Assembly: GCA_964455375.1 (NCBI GenBank)
Contig: CAYVXE010000007.1
Coordinates: 1 to 64,000, forward strand
DNA from: CAYVXE01 sp964455375
Lineage (GTDB): Bacteria; Zhuqueibacterota; Zhuqueibacteria; Oceanimicrobiales; Oceanimicrobiaceae
DNA: 64,000 bases
Direction: 5' to 3'
Shown here: piece by piece, positions 1 through 9,076 of the stretch
How the letters are laid out: each line of letters begins with the position of its first letter
Numbering within the stretch: the first letter of the stretch is position 1
Notes under the pieces: generated by a model
Seen by the model: only the letters and a program-made list of their open reading frames with translations
Databases searched by the model: none
Told to the model about the DNA's origin: nothing
Translations under genes and position numbers: made by a program

Positions 1-75
1 GGGCTCTCTTTGACCTGAAATATATTTGTTCATTGTTTTTGTCCTTTGAGTCTTAGAGACTTAGAGGCTGAATAA
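1..75. other. Non-coding edge with short periodic phrase
   Basis: No gene is visible before the stop codon of the amidase gene at 76. Bases 41-72 read as four imperfect octamers (GTCCTTTG, AGTCTTAG, AGACTTAG, AGGCTGAA). A comparable three-unit phrase lies at 47477-47503. Its function is unknown. Confidence 0.4.
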
Positions 76-2196
76 TTACGATTCATCTTTGATCTGATGT
101 TTGCGAAACGTGACAATTCCACGAAATATCCGCTCTAAATCTCTCCTCTCTACCTCAGGATGTTTACACCGGATAAGAATTTCCACCGCTGTTTTGTTGG
201 TGAGGCGGACTTCAGGAACGTCGGTATTCTGGAGTAATTTTGTTTTCACTGCCGGTAGGTCTGTGAACGCCGCATTGATAGATTTGGCAATAAGCTCCCC
301 CGTATGATTCGCCGGATAGATAGTGGTCTGCACCAGAAGGGAATCGAGAGGCCATGTCTCATAGCGTACTTTCAAATACCAGCCTTCAGGAATATCATTG
401 ACCATTTCAATACGCTTGCGCAGCGGAATAGGCGTTTCATCTCTTCGAATTAAAATCGGGAGTGCACCGGCTTTGCGCAAAGCCTCTTCTAACCGCTCTG
501 CAAGGTGAAGATTTGCTGCATCCACGGATGTGGAATCAGTCATCCCCGCTAAAATGTTTTTGTTTTCTGCAGCAGCATCTAAAATCACAACCTGATCTTG
601 TAAAATTCCACCCAAGACCGGTTTTAACAGAAAGTTGATTTGTTGACTCCGCAGGGAATCGAACGTTACGTTGACCGATTTCGGCAGGAAACCGTTTTTC
701 TGAACCGTTAGGACAGCCGGGCCGGGCGGTGGATTCAAACGATGAAAAACACCATTCCGATCGGAAACGGCGAGCATTGAATCATTTAATAGAATATGGA
801 TGTCGGGGATGGGACTATGCGTGGAGTCATCTAAGACAACGCCACTTACTGTCCAGATTTTCCCGGGAGGTTTAGCATGAAGTTCCAGCGTTTTTGAAAA
901 TGAGTCCGCTGTGGCGGTCAGGCGAATAAGCCCTGTATCAGCCGGACTTCCCAAATAAATGATGGCCTTGCCGTCCCGAAGGGTAGGGTTTTCAGGCAAC
1001 ACATGCCCGGAACTGCAGCTAACATGAACATGCGTGCTATCCCAAACTGGCTGACCATCTTTATCAAACAATGTGAGTTCAATTGGTAGGATCGCTTCTT
1101 TGTCTACAGGAAGCCGGTTGCTTTTTACAAAGAAGGAAATGGAGTCCGTTGGAGAAGCCACAATCAGGGTGTCGATTCCGGGAAGATTATTATTTTTGAA
1201 CATATTCTCTACGTTTACGGTAATTTCGTGTATGCCGTTGGTCAGGAAGGTGTCGGGATAAAAAGTCACGAATCGATTGTCTTCGGTGAGTTGAAAGGAA
1301 ACCGGATGAGCATCAATTTTTGCGACAACCGACTCCGGGAAAATGCGTTGTTCCGGCAGATTGCGACCGATTCGGTCGTTTATGCCATCGGAAATTTGGT
1401 AGCGAATTCGGGGTTGTTTGGTTCTGGAGATGCTCTTTGGTTCCAGAAGCTCGACTTTTGGAATGCCGCCGGCGGCCCACCGTGCGAGTCCGAGAAATAT
1501 GCCATACGCTTCCCGTCGATTGTAACGTTTGTCAGTGAGGCGTTTCTCTTCTTTCAGGTTTGAATAAAAAGACGACTCTAACAAGATAGCAGGAATTTTT
1601 GAGTGTCGCAGCAGTCCAAAACCAGCAGGATAAATGAGCTTGTCCGGCAACAGACCATCGTCGATGACCTGCGGCAGTCGCAAAGCCTCCACCAAACCGA
1701 AATAAATGTTTCGTGCTAAATCCATGGCAAACGGTTTAGTACCGGGTGTGAGGTGGTAAAAAACCGCCGCGAAATTGGTTTGCGGATTGCCGCTGGAATT
1801 GTGATGCAGGGAAATCATAAAATCGCAGCCGGCTCGCTCCGCACGGTCAGCGCGATCCTGCAACGAAATGAACTGGTCGTCCGTTCTGGTTAAAAAAACC
1901 TGAGCCCCTGCGAGTTCCAGAAATTCTTTTAAATACAAAGCAACATTTAAATTCATTTCAGCCTCACGTGTTCCGGACGGGCCGCGTTTATAACCGGATA
2001 AATGTGCCATGCCGCCGTGCCCGGGATCGAGAGCAATTTTAAATTCGGACAGAACTTTTGCAAATGGTGGAATAGTGTAGGATTCTTTCGGAAGAGCCTG
2101 CCAGTCATGCAGCGTAAGTTTTGAGCTTGCACAACCTGCTAACAACAAAAAACTGACAAAAAGTGAAAAGACGTTTTTCATATAGACAATTTTCAT
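76..2196 (-). CDS. Lipoprotein N-acetylmuramoyl-L-alanine amidase with degenerate second amidase domain
   Basis: This 706-aa protein starts with a lipoprotein signal (LLLAGC, Cys22), so it probably acts on peptidoglycan from a membrane anchor. Residues about 52-245 form an Amidase_3 zinc amidase. The metal and catalytic residues are visible: H60 in DPGHGG, E78 in the REAEMN segment, H131 in SLHHNSS and E207 in LLESSFYSN. About 455-535 resembles a carboxypeptidase regulatory-like beta domain (TVSGVVLDD, then a DRNGVF segment). The last 160 residues again follow the Amidase_3 pattern (ILDAAAE, LAERLEEALRKAGA, LIRRDE) but lack the zinc ligands, so this second domain looks inactive. The gene follows the WG-repeat gene by 30 bp on the same strand. 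The start could also be Met6. Confidence 0.85.
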   Translation of the reverse strand: MKIVYMKNVFSLFVSFLLLAGCASSKLTLHDWQALPKESYTIPPFAKVLSEFKIALDPGHGGMAHLSGYKRGPSGTREAEMNLNVALYLKEFLELAGAQVFLTRTDDQFISLQDRADRAERAGCDFMISLHHNSSGNPQTNFAAVFYHLTPGTKPFAMDLARNIYFGLVEALRLPQVIDDGLLPDKLIYPAGFGLLRHSKIPAILLESSFYSNLKEEKRLTDKRYNRREAYGIFLGLARWAAGGIPKVELLEPKSISRTKQPRIRYQISDGINDRIGRNLPEQRIFPESVVAKIDAHPVSFQLTEDNRFVTFYPDTFLTNGIHEITVNVENMFKNNNLPGIDTLIVASPTDSISFFVKSNRLPVDKEAILPIELTLFDKDGQPVWDSTHVHVSCSSGHVLPENPTLRDGKAIIYLGSPADTGLIRLTATADSFSKTLELHAKPPGKIWTVSGVVLDDSTHSPIPDIHILLNDSMLAVSDRNGVFHRLNPPPGPAVLTVQKNGFLPKSVNVTFDSLRSQQINFLLKPVLGGILQDQVVILDAAAENKNILAGMTDSTSVDAANLHLAERLEEALRKAGALPILIRRDETPIPLRKRIEMVNDIPEGWYLKVRYETWPLDSLLVQTTIYPANHTGELIAKSINAAFTDLPAVKTKLLQNTDVPEVRLTNKTAVEILIRCKHPEVERRDLERIFRGIVTFRKHQIKDES

Positions 2197-2226
2197 TTTT
2201 TACAACCTATTCGATTCTAAAATCAA

Positions 2227-3363
2227 TCACGGTTTCCAGATGATTTCGCCCTTTTTGTTGATGTAACCCCAGCGCCTGGTTTTATGCATGTCGGTACCGA
2301 ATTTTGCCAAACCGTCTTTGAAACTTTGCACCCAGGCCCAGTTTTTATTTTTTAATACCGTTTTCCCGGATGTGTCGATGAATCTCCATGATCCTCTTTG
2401 ATAAACGGCAGCCCACTGATCTGAAAAATCCAGTACCGCATCAAACTCCGCTGGAATGGCCAGAGTCCCCTTTTCATTGATAAACCCCCATCTGCCATTA
2501 ATTTTTACAGCCGCGTATCCGTCCTTAAAATCATGAGAGGCTTCAAATTGTGGAGGTACGATCACAGCCCCGTTTTTACTGAGAAAAGTCCATTTTGATT
2601 TAATTCTTACACGAGCAAATCCATTATGAAACTCTGACAACCATTCGTATTCAGGTTTAATAATGAAGTGACCTTCTTTATTGATGACACCCCATTTCCC
2701 TTTTAGTTTTACCAGTGCAATACCACCGGAAAACGGCTTCGCCGATGAAAAGTTTGGGGATATCACCCATGCACCCGAGGGATCGATATAACCCCATTTC
2801 TCCGATGCAGTCAGAAAAAGAAATTTATTTGGAACAGCTACCGCTGCCAATCCTTCGGAAAACCTCTGTACTTTTAGAAATTGCGGTTTAATTCGAAACA
2901 CCCCGCTACTATCTATAAAGCCCCACTTTTCTTTTTTCCCAAAAGGGCCAACTTTATATTGCTCCGATGCTGCGGCCAGATTTTGAAAAAAATTAAACGC
3001 AGATTTGAAACGAGCCGGGATAACCAAATTCCCTTTCTTATCAACAAATCCATATTCCCCATCTTTCTTGACCCGCGCTAATGTGGGGTTAAAAAGATCA
3101 AACTGCTCAAATTGCGGCTGAACAAGAAAGGTTCCCTTTCCATCGATCAAACCCCATTTGTGTCCGATTTGAATCCGAATCACACCATCCTGTATGTCTC
3201 CGGCATTATCGAACACGGGCTTAATCTGCAGATTGCCATTAGCATCGATAAACCCTATTTTATGGTTCCGAATAATCGGAAATAAGTTGCTTTGTGGTTG
3301 CGCTCTAACCGGTAACATAGCGAGGACAAAGCAGAAAACAAGGACATTAAATTTTCTATTCAT
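2227..3363 (-). CDS. Secreted WG-repeat protein
   Basis: The 378-aa product has an N-terminal signal peptide (ending near VRAQ). About ten WG-type repeats follow, each with a core such as WGFIDSSG, WGYIDPSG, WGVINKEG or YGFVDKKG followed by a PxF segment. The repeats cover the whole mature protein and should stack as a beta-rich solenoid or propeller. No catalytic motif is visible. WG-repeat (KWG) proteins are widespread in FCB bacteria and their role is mostly unknown. It lies 30 bp upstream of the amidase gene on the same strand, which suggests a shared transcript and a periplasmic or surface role linked to the cell wall. Confidence 0.85.
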   Translation of the reverse strand: MNRKFNVLVFCFVLAMLPVRAQPQSNLFPIIRNHKIGFIDANGNLQIKPVFDNAGDIQDGVIRIQIGHKWGLIDGKGTFLVQPQFEQFDLFNPTLARVKKDGEYGFVDKKGNLVIPARFKSAFNFFQNLAAASEQYKVGPFGKKEKWGFIDSSGVFRIKPQFLKVQRFSEGLAAVAVPNKFLFLTASEKWGYIDPSGAWVISPNFSSAKPFSGGIALVKLKGKWGVINKEGHFIIKPEYEWLSEFHNGFARVRIKSKWTFLSKNGAVIVPPQFEASHDFKDGYAAVKINGRWGFINEKGTLAIPAEFDAVLDFSDQWAAVYQRGSWRFIDTSGKTVLKNKNWAWVQSFKDGLAKFGTDMHKTRRWGYINKKGEIIWKP

Positions 3364-3399
3364 CTGTGTCTCTTATTGCATGAATGTTCCATCCGTACC

Positions 3400-3429
3400 T
3401 TGATATTTTAAACAATCTTTCTATATTAT
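3400..3429 (+). promoter_or_regulatory. Candidate sigma70-type promoter for the secreted nuclease fusion
   Basis: TTGATA (3400-3405) and TATTAT (3424-3429) are separated by 18 bp in the 133-bp divergent intergenic region. A strong Shine-Dalgarno sequence, GGAGGG (3488-3493), precedes the ATG at 3497. The assignment rests only on consensus similarity. Confidence 0.35.
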
Positions 3430-3496
3430 ACAAGCATTTCATTGTAATCATTTTTAAATACTCATTGCTCTGAATTTTTATTTTGTTGGAGGGAAA

Positions 3497-6349
3497 ATGG
3501 TACATCGCGGTTTAGTTGTCTGTGCATTTCTCATGATGTTTTTGTTCCATAACCTGCTACCCGGTGCGCCCCGGTCTAAAAATGATTTGGACGTGACGCA
3601 GATAAATTTTATCGGTGAAGCGGCTTTTCCAACGGGCTATCAATTCAACAACGTCGAACTCGGAGGCCTATCGGGCATAACGTACGATTCGCAACAACAT
3701 CTATTTTATGCTGTCTCCGATGATTTCGGCAAACGCGCTCCGGCCAGGTTCTATACACTTAAAATAGATTTACACACCGGCAAGCTCACACAGAGTGATG
3801 TTCAGTTTGTTAAAATGGATACCCTGTTGGCTCAAAATGGTCAACCGTACATCATGAAAAGTATCAGTCCGGAAGGAATCGCTAACACACAGGACAACCG
3901 GTTTTATATTTCATCAGAAGGCGTCGGTCATCGCACCTTCTCTCCGTTTATCGGGTCTTTCACCAGTGCAGGCAGGGAAACCGGCAGGCTGACCCTTCCC
4001 GGTATTTTTTCCGCCGATAGTGCCGGCACAACCGGTGTCCGCCCAAACTACTCATTTGAAAGTTTATGCCTTTCTCCGGATGGTCAAACCCTATTTTCTG
4101 CTGTGGAAAATGCGCTAATTCAGGACGGCCCGCCCGCGTCTCTTGAGCATAAAAGCCCGGTAAGATTGATCCGTTTCGATCTCAAGCAAAACGTTGTTTC
4201 TGCAGAATATTTGTACTGGGTAGATCGTGTTGCGGCAACACCTTCCCCTAAAGATGGTTTTGCAGATAATGGTCTGTCTGAATTGATCGCATTGGATAAT
4301 AACCGATTGCTGGCGTTAGAAAGGTCCTATTCGGCCGGCGTGGGTAACACCATCAAACTCTATGAAGTTTTATTGGATGCAGCCGAGAACATCGCAGCAA
4401 TTTCACGATTGAATACCTATGATGTAAAGTCTGTTAAACCGGTCACAAAACGTTTGGTTTTAAAACTGACCAATCACCAAACGCTCGACAATCTGGAAGG
4501 AATGACGTTGGGCCCCATTCTTCCGGATGGAAGCCAGTCTCTCATTTTGGTCAGTGACAACAATTTCAATCCTAAACAAAAAACCTTGTTTATGGCATTT
4601 GCCATTCCATTCGAAGGGATGGCAATTACCGCCAACATTCCGAAAATCCAGGGAATCGCACACACATCGCCTTTAGCCGGAAGAAGAGTTAAAAACGTGA
4701 CCGGGATTGTCACGGCAATCATCAACACAAAGAGGCGTCACGGATTTTGGCTGCAGGATGAAAAAGGGGATGGGAACAACCAAACTTCGGACGGCATTTA
4801 CGTTTCAATGAATAAAAATCATCCCGGTGTTAACATTGGAAATAAATTGCAAATCTCTGGGGAGGTAAAAGAAATAGGCTTTCGAAATCAACTCACCGTC
4901 ACACAAATCGACATGGAATCAGCAAAAACACTTTCAACTAATCATCCACTTCCTACAGCAATCATAATCGGAAAACATGGTTTCAAACCACCCACCACCG
5001 TCATTGAAGATGATAGGATGAGAGACTTTGACCCGCAGAGCGACGCGCTTGATTTTTACGAACAATTCGAAGGCATGCGTGTTCAGATAAATAAGCCCGT
5101 GGTGGTTGGGCCGACGTCACGGTTTGGTGAATTTGTCGTTCTGGCGGATAACGGTAAAGACGCAAGCGTACGCAGCAAACGGGGCGGGATCATTTTAAGA
5201 AAAAACGATCCTAACCCGGAACGTATTTTTGTGAGCACTTCCATTGCTGCGGAAACGCCTTCTGTCAATGTTGGAGATCGGTTTGACGGTCCAATCGCGG
5301 GTGTTCTGGATTATACTTTCGGGAACTTTAAAATTATGGCAAGCGGCCAATTTTCGGCAATCAAACCGGCAAACCTCAAACCGGAAAAGACAAATTTAGA
5401 AGGAGGAAAGGATAAACTCACGGTAGCCACCTACAACGTGGAAAACCTTGATTTTCTCGATCCCGACACCCGATTTCAAAATGTGGCAAGGTCCATCGTC
5501 GAGAATCTTGCCTCACCGGATATTATCGGTTTGCAGGAAATACAGGATAACGACGGTGCAAAAAACGACGGCATTGTGGATGCTTCAAAAACGTTCACGC
5601 GCCTCATCGACGCGATTCAAAAGGCCGACGGCCCGGTCTACGATTTCTGTCAAACCAATCCGGTGAACAATGCAGATGGAGGCCAACCGGGAGGCAATAT
5701 CAGAGTTGGGTTTTTATTTAACCCGGAACGCGTTCATTTTGAAAAAAGAAATGAGAACGCTGACTCAACGCAAGTAAAGTTTCATGATGATGGGCCATTT
5801 TTGACCGTAAACCCGGGACGCGTAGCTTTTCACCGCAAAGCGTTTGAGCACAGCCGTAAACCGTTGGTTGCCGAGTTTACGTTTAACGGGCAAAAGGTTT
5901 TTGTCATCAACAATCACCTGAATTCAAAGGGCGGTGACAACAGTTTGTTTGGCAGCGTTCAACCACCAGTTTTCAAAAGTGAATTGAAACGGACGGCTCA
6001 GGCGCAAATTGTACATGATTTTGTCAGAAATTTTTTGATAAAAGATCCTGAAGCAAAAGTGATTGTGGTCGGGGATATGAATGAACACGAATTCCGAAAA
6101 CCCATGAAAATATTAGGCGGGTCGCTCATGAATGACCTCACGGAAAATATAAAGCCGGAGGAACGCTACACCTTTATTTACAACGGGAATTCTCAGGTGC
6201 TGGATCATATTTTTGCAAACACCTATTTTATAAAAATGGCCTCGCCTGAGATCGATATAGTGCATATTAATTCGGAGTACAACAACGCTGAACGTGCCAG
6301 TGATCACGATCCGCAGGTCGCACGATTTAAAATTTCGAATACTCGGTAA
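3497..6349 (+). CDS. Secreted phytase-like esterase / ExeM-type nuclease fusion
   Basis: This 950-aa protein has a signal peptide (hydrophobic residues about 6-22). Residues about 35-380 match the esterase-like activity of phytase family (GLSGITYD, YAVSDDFGK, SPEGIA, LEGMTLGP). About 395-630 contain OB-fold-like stretches typical of extracellular nucleases (GFWLQDEKGDG; YEQFEGMRV). About 640-945 form an endonuclease/exonuclease/phosphatase domain with TYNVENL, GLQEIQDNDG, NNHLNSKGGD, VVGDMNEHE and a terminal ASDHDP. These cover the usual metal and catalytic residues of the family. The likely role is extracellular nucleic-acid and phosphoester degradation for phosphate or nucleotide scavenging. 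Substrates are inferred. The start is fixed by the strong SD. Confidence 0.85.
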   Translation: MVHRGLVVCAFLMMFLFHNLLPGAPRSKNDLDVTQINFIGEAAFPTGYQFNNVELGGLSGITYDSQQHLFYAVSDDFGKRAPARFYTLKIDLHTGKLTQSDVQFVKMDTLLAQNGQPYIMKSISPEGIANTQDNRFYISSEGVGHRTFSPFIGSFTSAGRETGRLTLPGIFSADSAGTTGVRPNYSFESLCLSPDGQTLFSAVENALIQDGPPASLEHKSPVRLIRFDLKQNVVSAEYLYWVDRVAATPSPKDGFADNGLSELIALDNNRLLALERSYSAGVGNTIKLYEVLLDAAENIAAISRLNTYDVKSVKPVTKRLVLKLTNHQTLDNLEGMTLGPILPDGSQSLILVSDNNFNPKQKTLFMAFAIPFEGMAITANIPKIQGIAHTSPLAGRRVKNVTGIVTAIINTKRRHGFWLQDEKGDGNNQTSDGIYVSMNKNHPGVNIGNKLQISGEVKEIGFRNQLTVTQIDMESAKTLSTNHPLPTAIIIGKHGFKPPTTVIEDDRMRDFDPQSDALDFYEQFEGMRVQINKPVVVGPTSRFGEFVVLADNGKDASVRSKRGGIILRKNDPNPERIFVSTSIAAETPSVNVGDRFDGPIAGVLDYTFGNFKIMASGQFSAIKPANLKPEKTNLEGGKDKLTVATYNVENLDFLDPDTRFQNVARSIVENLASPDIIGLQEIQDNDGAKNDGIVDASKTFTRLIDAIQKADGPVYDFCQTNPVNNADGGQPGGNIRVGFLFNPERVHFEKRNENADSTQVKFHDDGPFLTVNPGRVAFHRKAFEHSRKPLVAEFTFNGQKVFVINNHLNSKGGDNSLFGSVQPPVFKSELKRTAQAQIVHDFVRNFLIKDPEAKVIVVGDMNEHEFRKPMKILGGSLMNDLTENIKPEERYTFIYNGNSQVLDHIFANTYFIKMASPEIDIVHINSEYNNAERASDHDPQVARFKISNTR

Positions 6350-6382
6350 TCCGGTTAAAAAATAATTATCTGGAATTCTAAA

Positions 6383-7378
6383 TTGGAAAAACCGGAATTC
6401 ATCAAATGGGGCATGATCGGTTGCGGTGACGTCACTGAGAAAAAAAGCGGCCCGTCCCTTAATAAGGTAAGCAACTCGCGGCTGGTCGCTGTCATGGCAA
6501 GGACAGCTTCCAAAGTGAAAGACTATGCCCACCGCCATGACGTTCCGAAATGGACCACCGATGCCGCCGACCTGCTCCACGACCCTGACATAAATGCGGT
6601 TTACATCGCCACACCCCCAAACACCCACAAGGAGTACACGCTTCGGGCGGCGCAAGCCGGAAAACCGGTTTATGTGGAAAAACCTATGGCACGCACGTTT
6701 TCGGAATGCACGACGATGATTGCGGCGTGCAGAAAAGCAGGGGTGCCGTTATTTGTGGCATACTACAGGCGTTGCTTACCCAATTTCTTAAAGGTGAAGG
6801 AACTCATCGATTCCGGAGCGATTGGAAAATTACGTTTCGTTGCCATTCAGTTACTCCAACCTTTACGGAAAAAAGATTTTCACCAAAAAAAATTACCGTG
6901 GCGGGTGCTTCCGGGTATTGCCGGCGGCGGCTATTTCGTTGATCTGGCGTCGCACCAATTTGACTTTCTCAACTTCGTTTTAGGGCCAATTTGTTCGGCG
7001 ACCGGAAAGAAAAAGAATCAGGCGCATCTCTATCCGGCGGAGGATATTGTGTCGGCGGTGTTCGAATTTAATTCGGGAGTTTACGGTACTGGAATCTGGT
7101 GTTTCACGACTGCGGAGGTAAGCCGGAAAGATGAAATTAAATTTGTCGGCAGTGATGGCGAAATTTCGTTCTCAACCTTTGACCACACCGTTCCAATTCT
7201 ACTAAAAACATCGAAAGAAACACAGGAGTTTAGAATTTCTGTACCCGAACATATTCAACAACCTTTGATTGAAACCATCGTTGCTGAATTGTTGGGTAAC
7301 GGAGTTTGTCCAAGTACCGGAGAAACGGCTGCACAAACGAACCGGGTGATGGACGACATTTTGAAAAACACTGACTAA
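6383..7378 (+). CDS. Gfo/Idh/MocA family NAD(P)-dependent oxidoreductase
   Basis: The 331-aa protein has an N-terminal Rossmann fold (GMIGCGDV near residue 11) and the family EKP motif (YVEKPMA, near residue 97) that carries the catalytic lysine. The C-terminal half is the mixed alpha/beta substrate domain, including a GGGYFVDLASHQFD segment. These enzymes oxidise or reduce sugars and related polyols; the substrate cannot be told from sequence. The start is a TTG at 6383 with a weak GGA upstream; the next in-frame ATG is about ten codons in and would cut the Rossmann strand. It follows the nuclease gene by 33 bp and may be cotranscribed with it. Confidence 0.88.
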   Translation: MEKPEFIKWGMIGCGDVTEKKSGPSLNKVSNSRLVAVMARTASKVKDYAHRHDVPKWTTDAADLLHDPDINAVYIATPPNTHKEYTLRAAQAGKPVYVEKPMARTFSECTTMIAACRKAGVPLFVAYYRRCLPNFLKVKELIDSGAIGKLRFVAIQLLQPLRKKDFHQKKLPWRVLPGIAGGGYFVDLASHQFDFLNFVLGPICSATGKKKNQAHLYPAEDIVSAVFEFNSGVYGTGIWCFTTAEVSRKDEIKFVGSDGEISFSTFDHTVPILLKTSKETQEFRISVPEHIQQPLIETIVAELLGNGVCPSTGETAAQTNRVMDDILKNTD

Positions 7379-7403
7379 AAACTAATCTTGAAAGTCAGAT
7401 TAG
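7374..7403 (-). terminator. Candidate terminator of the TSUP transporter gene
   Basis: Arms CTAATCT (7382-7388) and AGATTAG (7397-7403) form a perfect 7-bp stem with an 8-nt loop. On the minus strand a run of five T follows. It overlaps the convergent ends of both genes. The stem is AT-rich, so termination may be weak. Confidence 0.35.
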
Positions 7404-8168
7404 CCCGAAACCTAATCCCACGGCAATGGTGAAAAGCATCACGGCCACGATGACCTGAACAACCCTCATGGTGACTTTCTTCAGTAAACGACTGCCGAAA
7501 AATACGCCTGAAAAAGCTGCGAGAACTGCCGTCGCCAATAGTGCCATGTTATCGTGCGTGAACTGAATCATATAACGGGAAGAGTAAACAAAAATACGGG
7601 TAATATCCACTATACAGGAAATCATCACGCCGGTACCGATGAAACTCTCTTTTTGCAGTCCGGATTTAATCAGAAAAGCACTGCGAATGGCTCCCTGATG
7701 GCCGGAGAGTCCGCCAAAGAATCCACTGAGTAAACCGCCTACTGGTAGCAGTTTTTTATTGATGGTAAATGATTCCAATTTTTTCGTCATTTCTATGAAT
7801 GCAAAAAGCATCATTAAAACAGCAATGATCGTTTTTATGGGCGTCATGACAAAAATATGGCTTCCCACAGTAAAACTCAGAAATGGCCGCATATCCGAAA
7901 ACCACAGTAAGGAATTGGCGCCAATAAAAGCCGCCGGAATCGCAGGGAGCCCGAACAGTAAGACAATGTGCCTGTTCGCATATTTGCCAAGAAGAGTTAA
8001 TTTGAATAGATTGTTCAGGAAATGCACAATCGCCGTTAACCCAACGGCAAGCTCAATTGGGAAGAACAGCACAAAGGCGGGCAGAAGTAACATGCCGACC
8101 CCAAACCCTGAAAACAATGTTAGTCCGGACGTAAAAAACGCCGTCACCGCTATAATCACAAATTTCAT
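7395..8168 (-). CDS. TSUP family (TauE/SafE) membrane transporter
   Basis: The 257-aa protein is almost wholly hydrophobic, with about eight predicted membrane segments in two halves. The N-terminal segment (TSGLTLFSGFGVGMLLLP) and the mid-protein repeat (LLSGFFGGLSGHQGAIRSAF) match the two pseudo-repeats of the TauE/SafE/TSUP family. The family exports or imports sulfite, sulfoacetate, thiosulfate or related anions; the substrate here is unknown. The gene is convergent with the oxidoreductase gene, with 16 bp between their stop codons. It is divergent from the DUF1232 gene. Confidence 0.88.
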   Translation of the reverse strand: MKFVIIAVTAFFTSGLTLFSGFGVGMLLLPAFVLFFPIELAVGLTAIVHFLNNLFKLTLLGKYANRHIVLLFGLPAIPAAFIGANSLLWFSDMRPFLSFTVGSHIFVMTPIKTIIAVLMMLFAFIEMTKKLESFTINKKLLPVGGLLSGFFGGLSGHQGAIRSAFLIKSGLQKESFIGTGVMISCIVDITRIFVYSSRYMIQFTHDNMALLATAVLAAFSGVFFGSRLLKKVTMRVVQVIVAVMLFTIAVGLGFGLI

Positions 8169-8287
8169 AAACGGACATTGGAAAGAGACATTCTCAACTT
8201 GAATTTATGACTCGAATATAGTAAATTTAATTATTATTGCTACATAAATTATTTTAGCCGCATGAGGTGTCATGAAAGAGTTTTTCC

Positions 8288-8701
8288 ATGTCTGACCATT
8301 CACAACCGGAAGGCTTTGCAACCGCCAGAGAGAAAGCTGAAGAATTTCTTAAAGATAAAGAAACCGCAGGCCATCTTCTCGATGAAGCAGTAGAAAAAGC
8401 TCGGCGCCACAAATCGACGCTGGAGAACATCTGGGAGGATTTACAAACATTAATCCGTCTTGGAAAAGCGTGGAAAAATGGCAATTACAAAGATGTTCCG
8501 TGGCAGACCATCGTCTTTGCTATCGCCGGTATAATTTACTTTGTCAACCCCTTTGACATCGTTCCGGATTTCATCCCGGGAGCCGGCTTCCTTGACGACG
8601 CAACTGTCATCGGCTTTGTTATAAAATCCCTGCAACACGAACTTGAGAAATTTCTTGTCTGGGAATCCGTGCAACAGAAAACCGGGGATAAAATCCCTTA
8701 G
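8288..8701 (+). CDS. DUF1232 (YkvA-type) membrane-associated protein
   Basis: The 137-aa protein has a charged, helical N-terminal half. The DUF1232 core follows at about residues 77-125: YFVNPFDIVPDFIPGAGFLD, then a helix (ATVIGFVIKSLQHEL). The hydrophobic stretch VFAIAGIIYFVNP probably touches the membrane. The function of the family is not established. The start ATG has only a weak SD; a better GAGGTG lies further upstream in front of an overlapping 7-codon frame (8272-8295). Confidence 0.8.
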   Translation: MSDHSQPEGFATAREKAEEFLKDKETAGHLLDEAVEKARRHKSTLENIWEDLQTLIRLGKAWKNGNYKDVPWQTIVFAIAGIIYFVNPFDIVPDFIPGAGFLDDATVIGFVIKSLQHELEKFLVWESVQQKTGDKIP

Positions 8702-8764
8702 TGCGTTTGTGTCGATGTTTTATTTCAACTTGAGGAATCAAACGTCGCAGCCGATGTTCTGAAT

Positions 8765-9004
8765 ATGATGTACACAGGCAGAAAAAAGAAATTGGAATGG
8801 CAAAAAAGAGCCAAAATGAAACAAGCCATTGTCCCCTCAACGTTTGAAGTCACACCAATATATGCTGTTATTACATGCGGAAAGTGTCATACCACTTTCC
8901 AGAGAAATCTCATAAAAAATATCAATGAACCGACATTCATCTGTCCGAATCCTGTCTGCAAGTCAAAAAACTGGTTGCCCATCACCTACAATATACAATG
9001 TTAG
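8765..9004 (+). CDS. Small zinc-ribbon protein
   Basis: The 79-aa product has a basic N terminus and a clear two-knuckle metal site: CGKC near residues 38-41 and CPNPVC near 60-65. A Cys ends the protein. The pattern suggests a zinc ribbon that binds nucleic acid or protein. No family is recognised. The start is uncertain: there are two adjacent ATGs at 8765, and Met18 (8816) would give a shorter protein that still keeps the ribbon. It follows the DUF1232 gene by 63 bp. Confidence 0.6.
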   Translation: MMYTGRKKKLEWQKRAKMKQAIVPSTFEVTPIYAVITCGKCHTTFQRNLIKNINEPTFICPNPVCKSKNWLPITYNIQC

Positions 9005-9047
9005 CGGCTTCTCTTGCTCACATATTGCGAATTATCGTTATTTTATC

Positions 9048-9076
9048 TTGACAATAAATCATTTATTTCAGATATT
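9048..9076 (+). promoter_or_regulatory. Candidate promoter upstream of the TIP30-like gene
   Basis: A perfect TTGACA (9048-9053) is followed after 17 bp by GATATT (9071-9076). The start codon lies about 100 bp downstream, and the leader contains the nested inverted repeats at 9072-9132. The call rests on consensus similarity alone. Confidence 0.4.

Noticed and set aside
6113..6655. 180-aa minus-strand frame across the nuclease and oxidoreductase genes
   Set aside because: It spans the boundary of two real plus-strand genes and has no recognisable motif.
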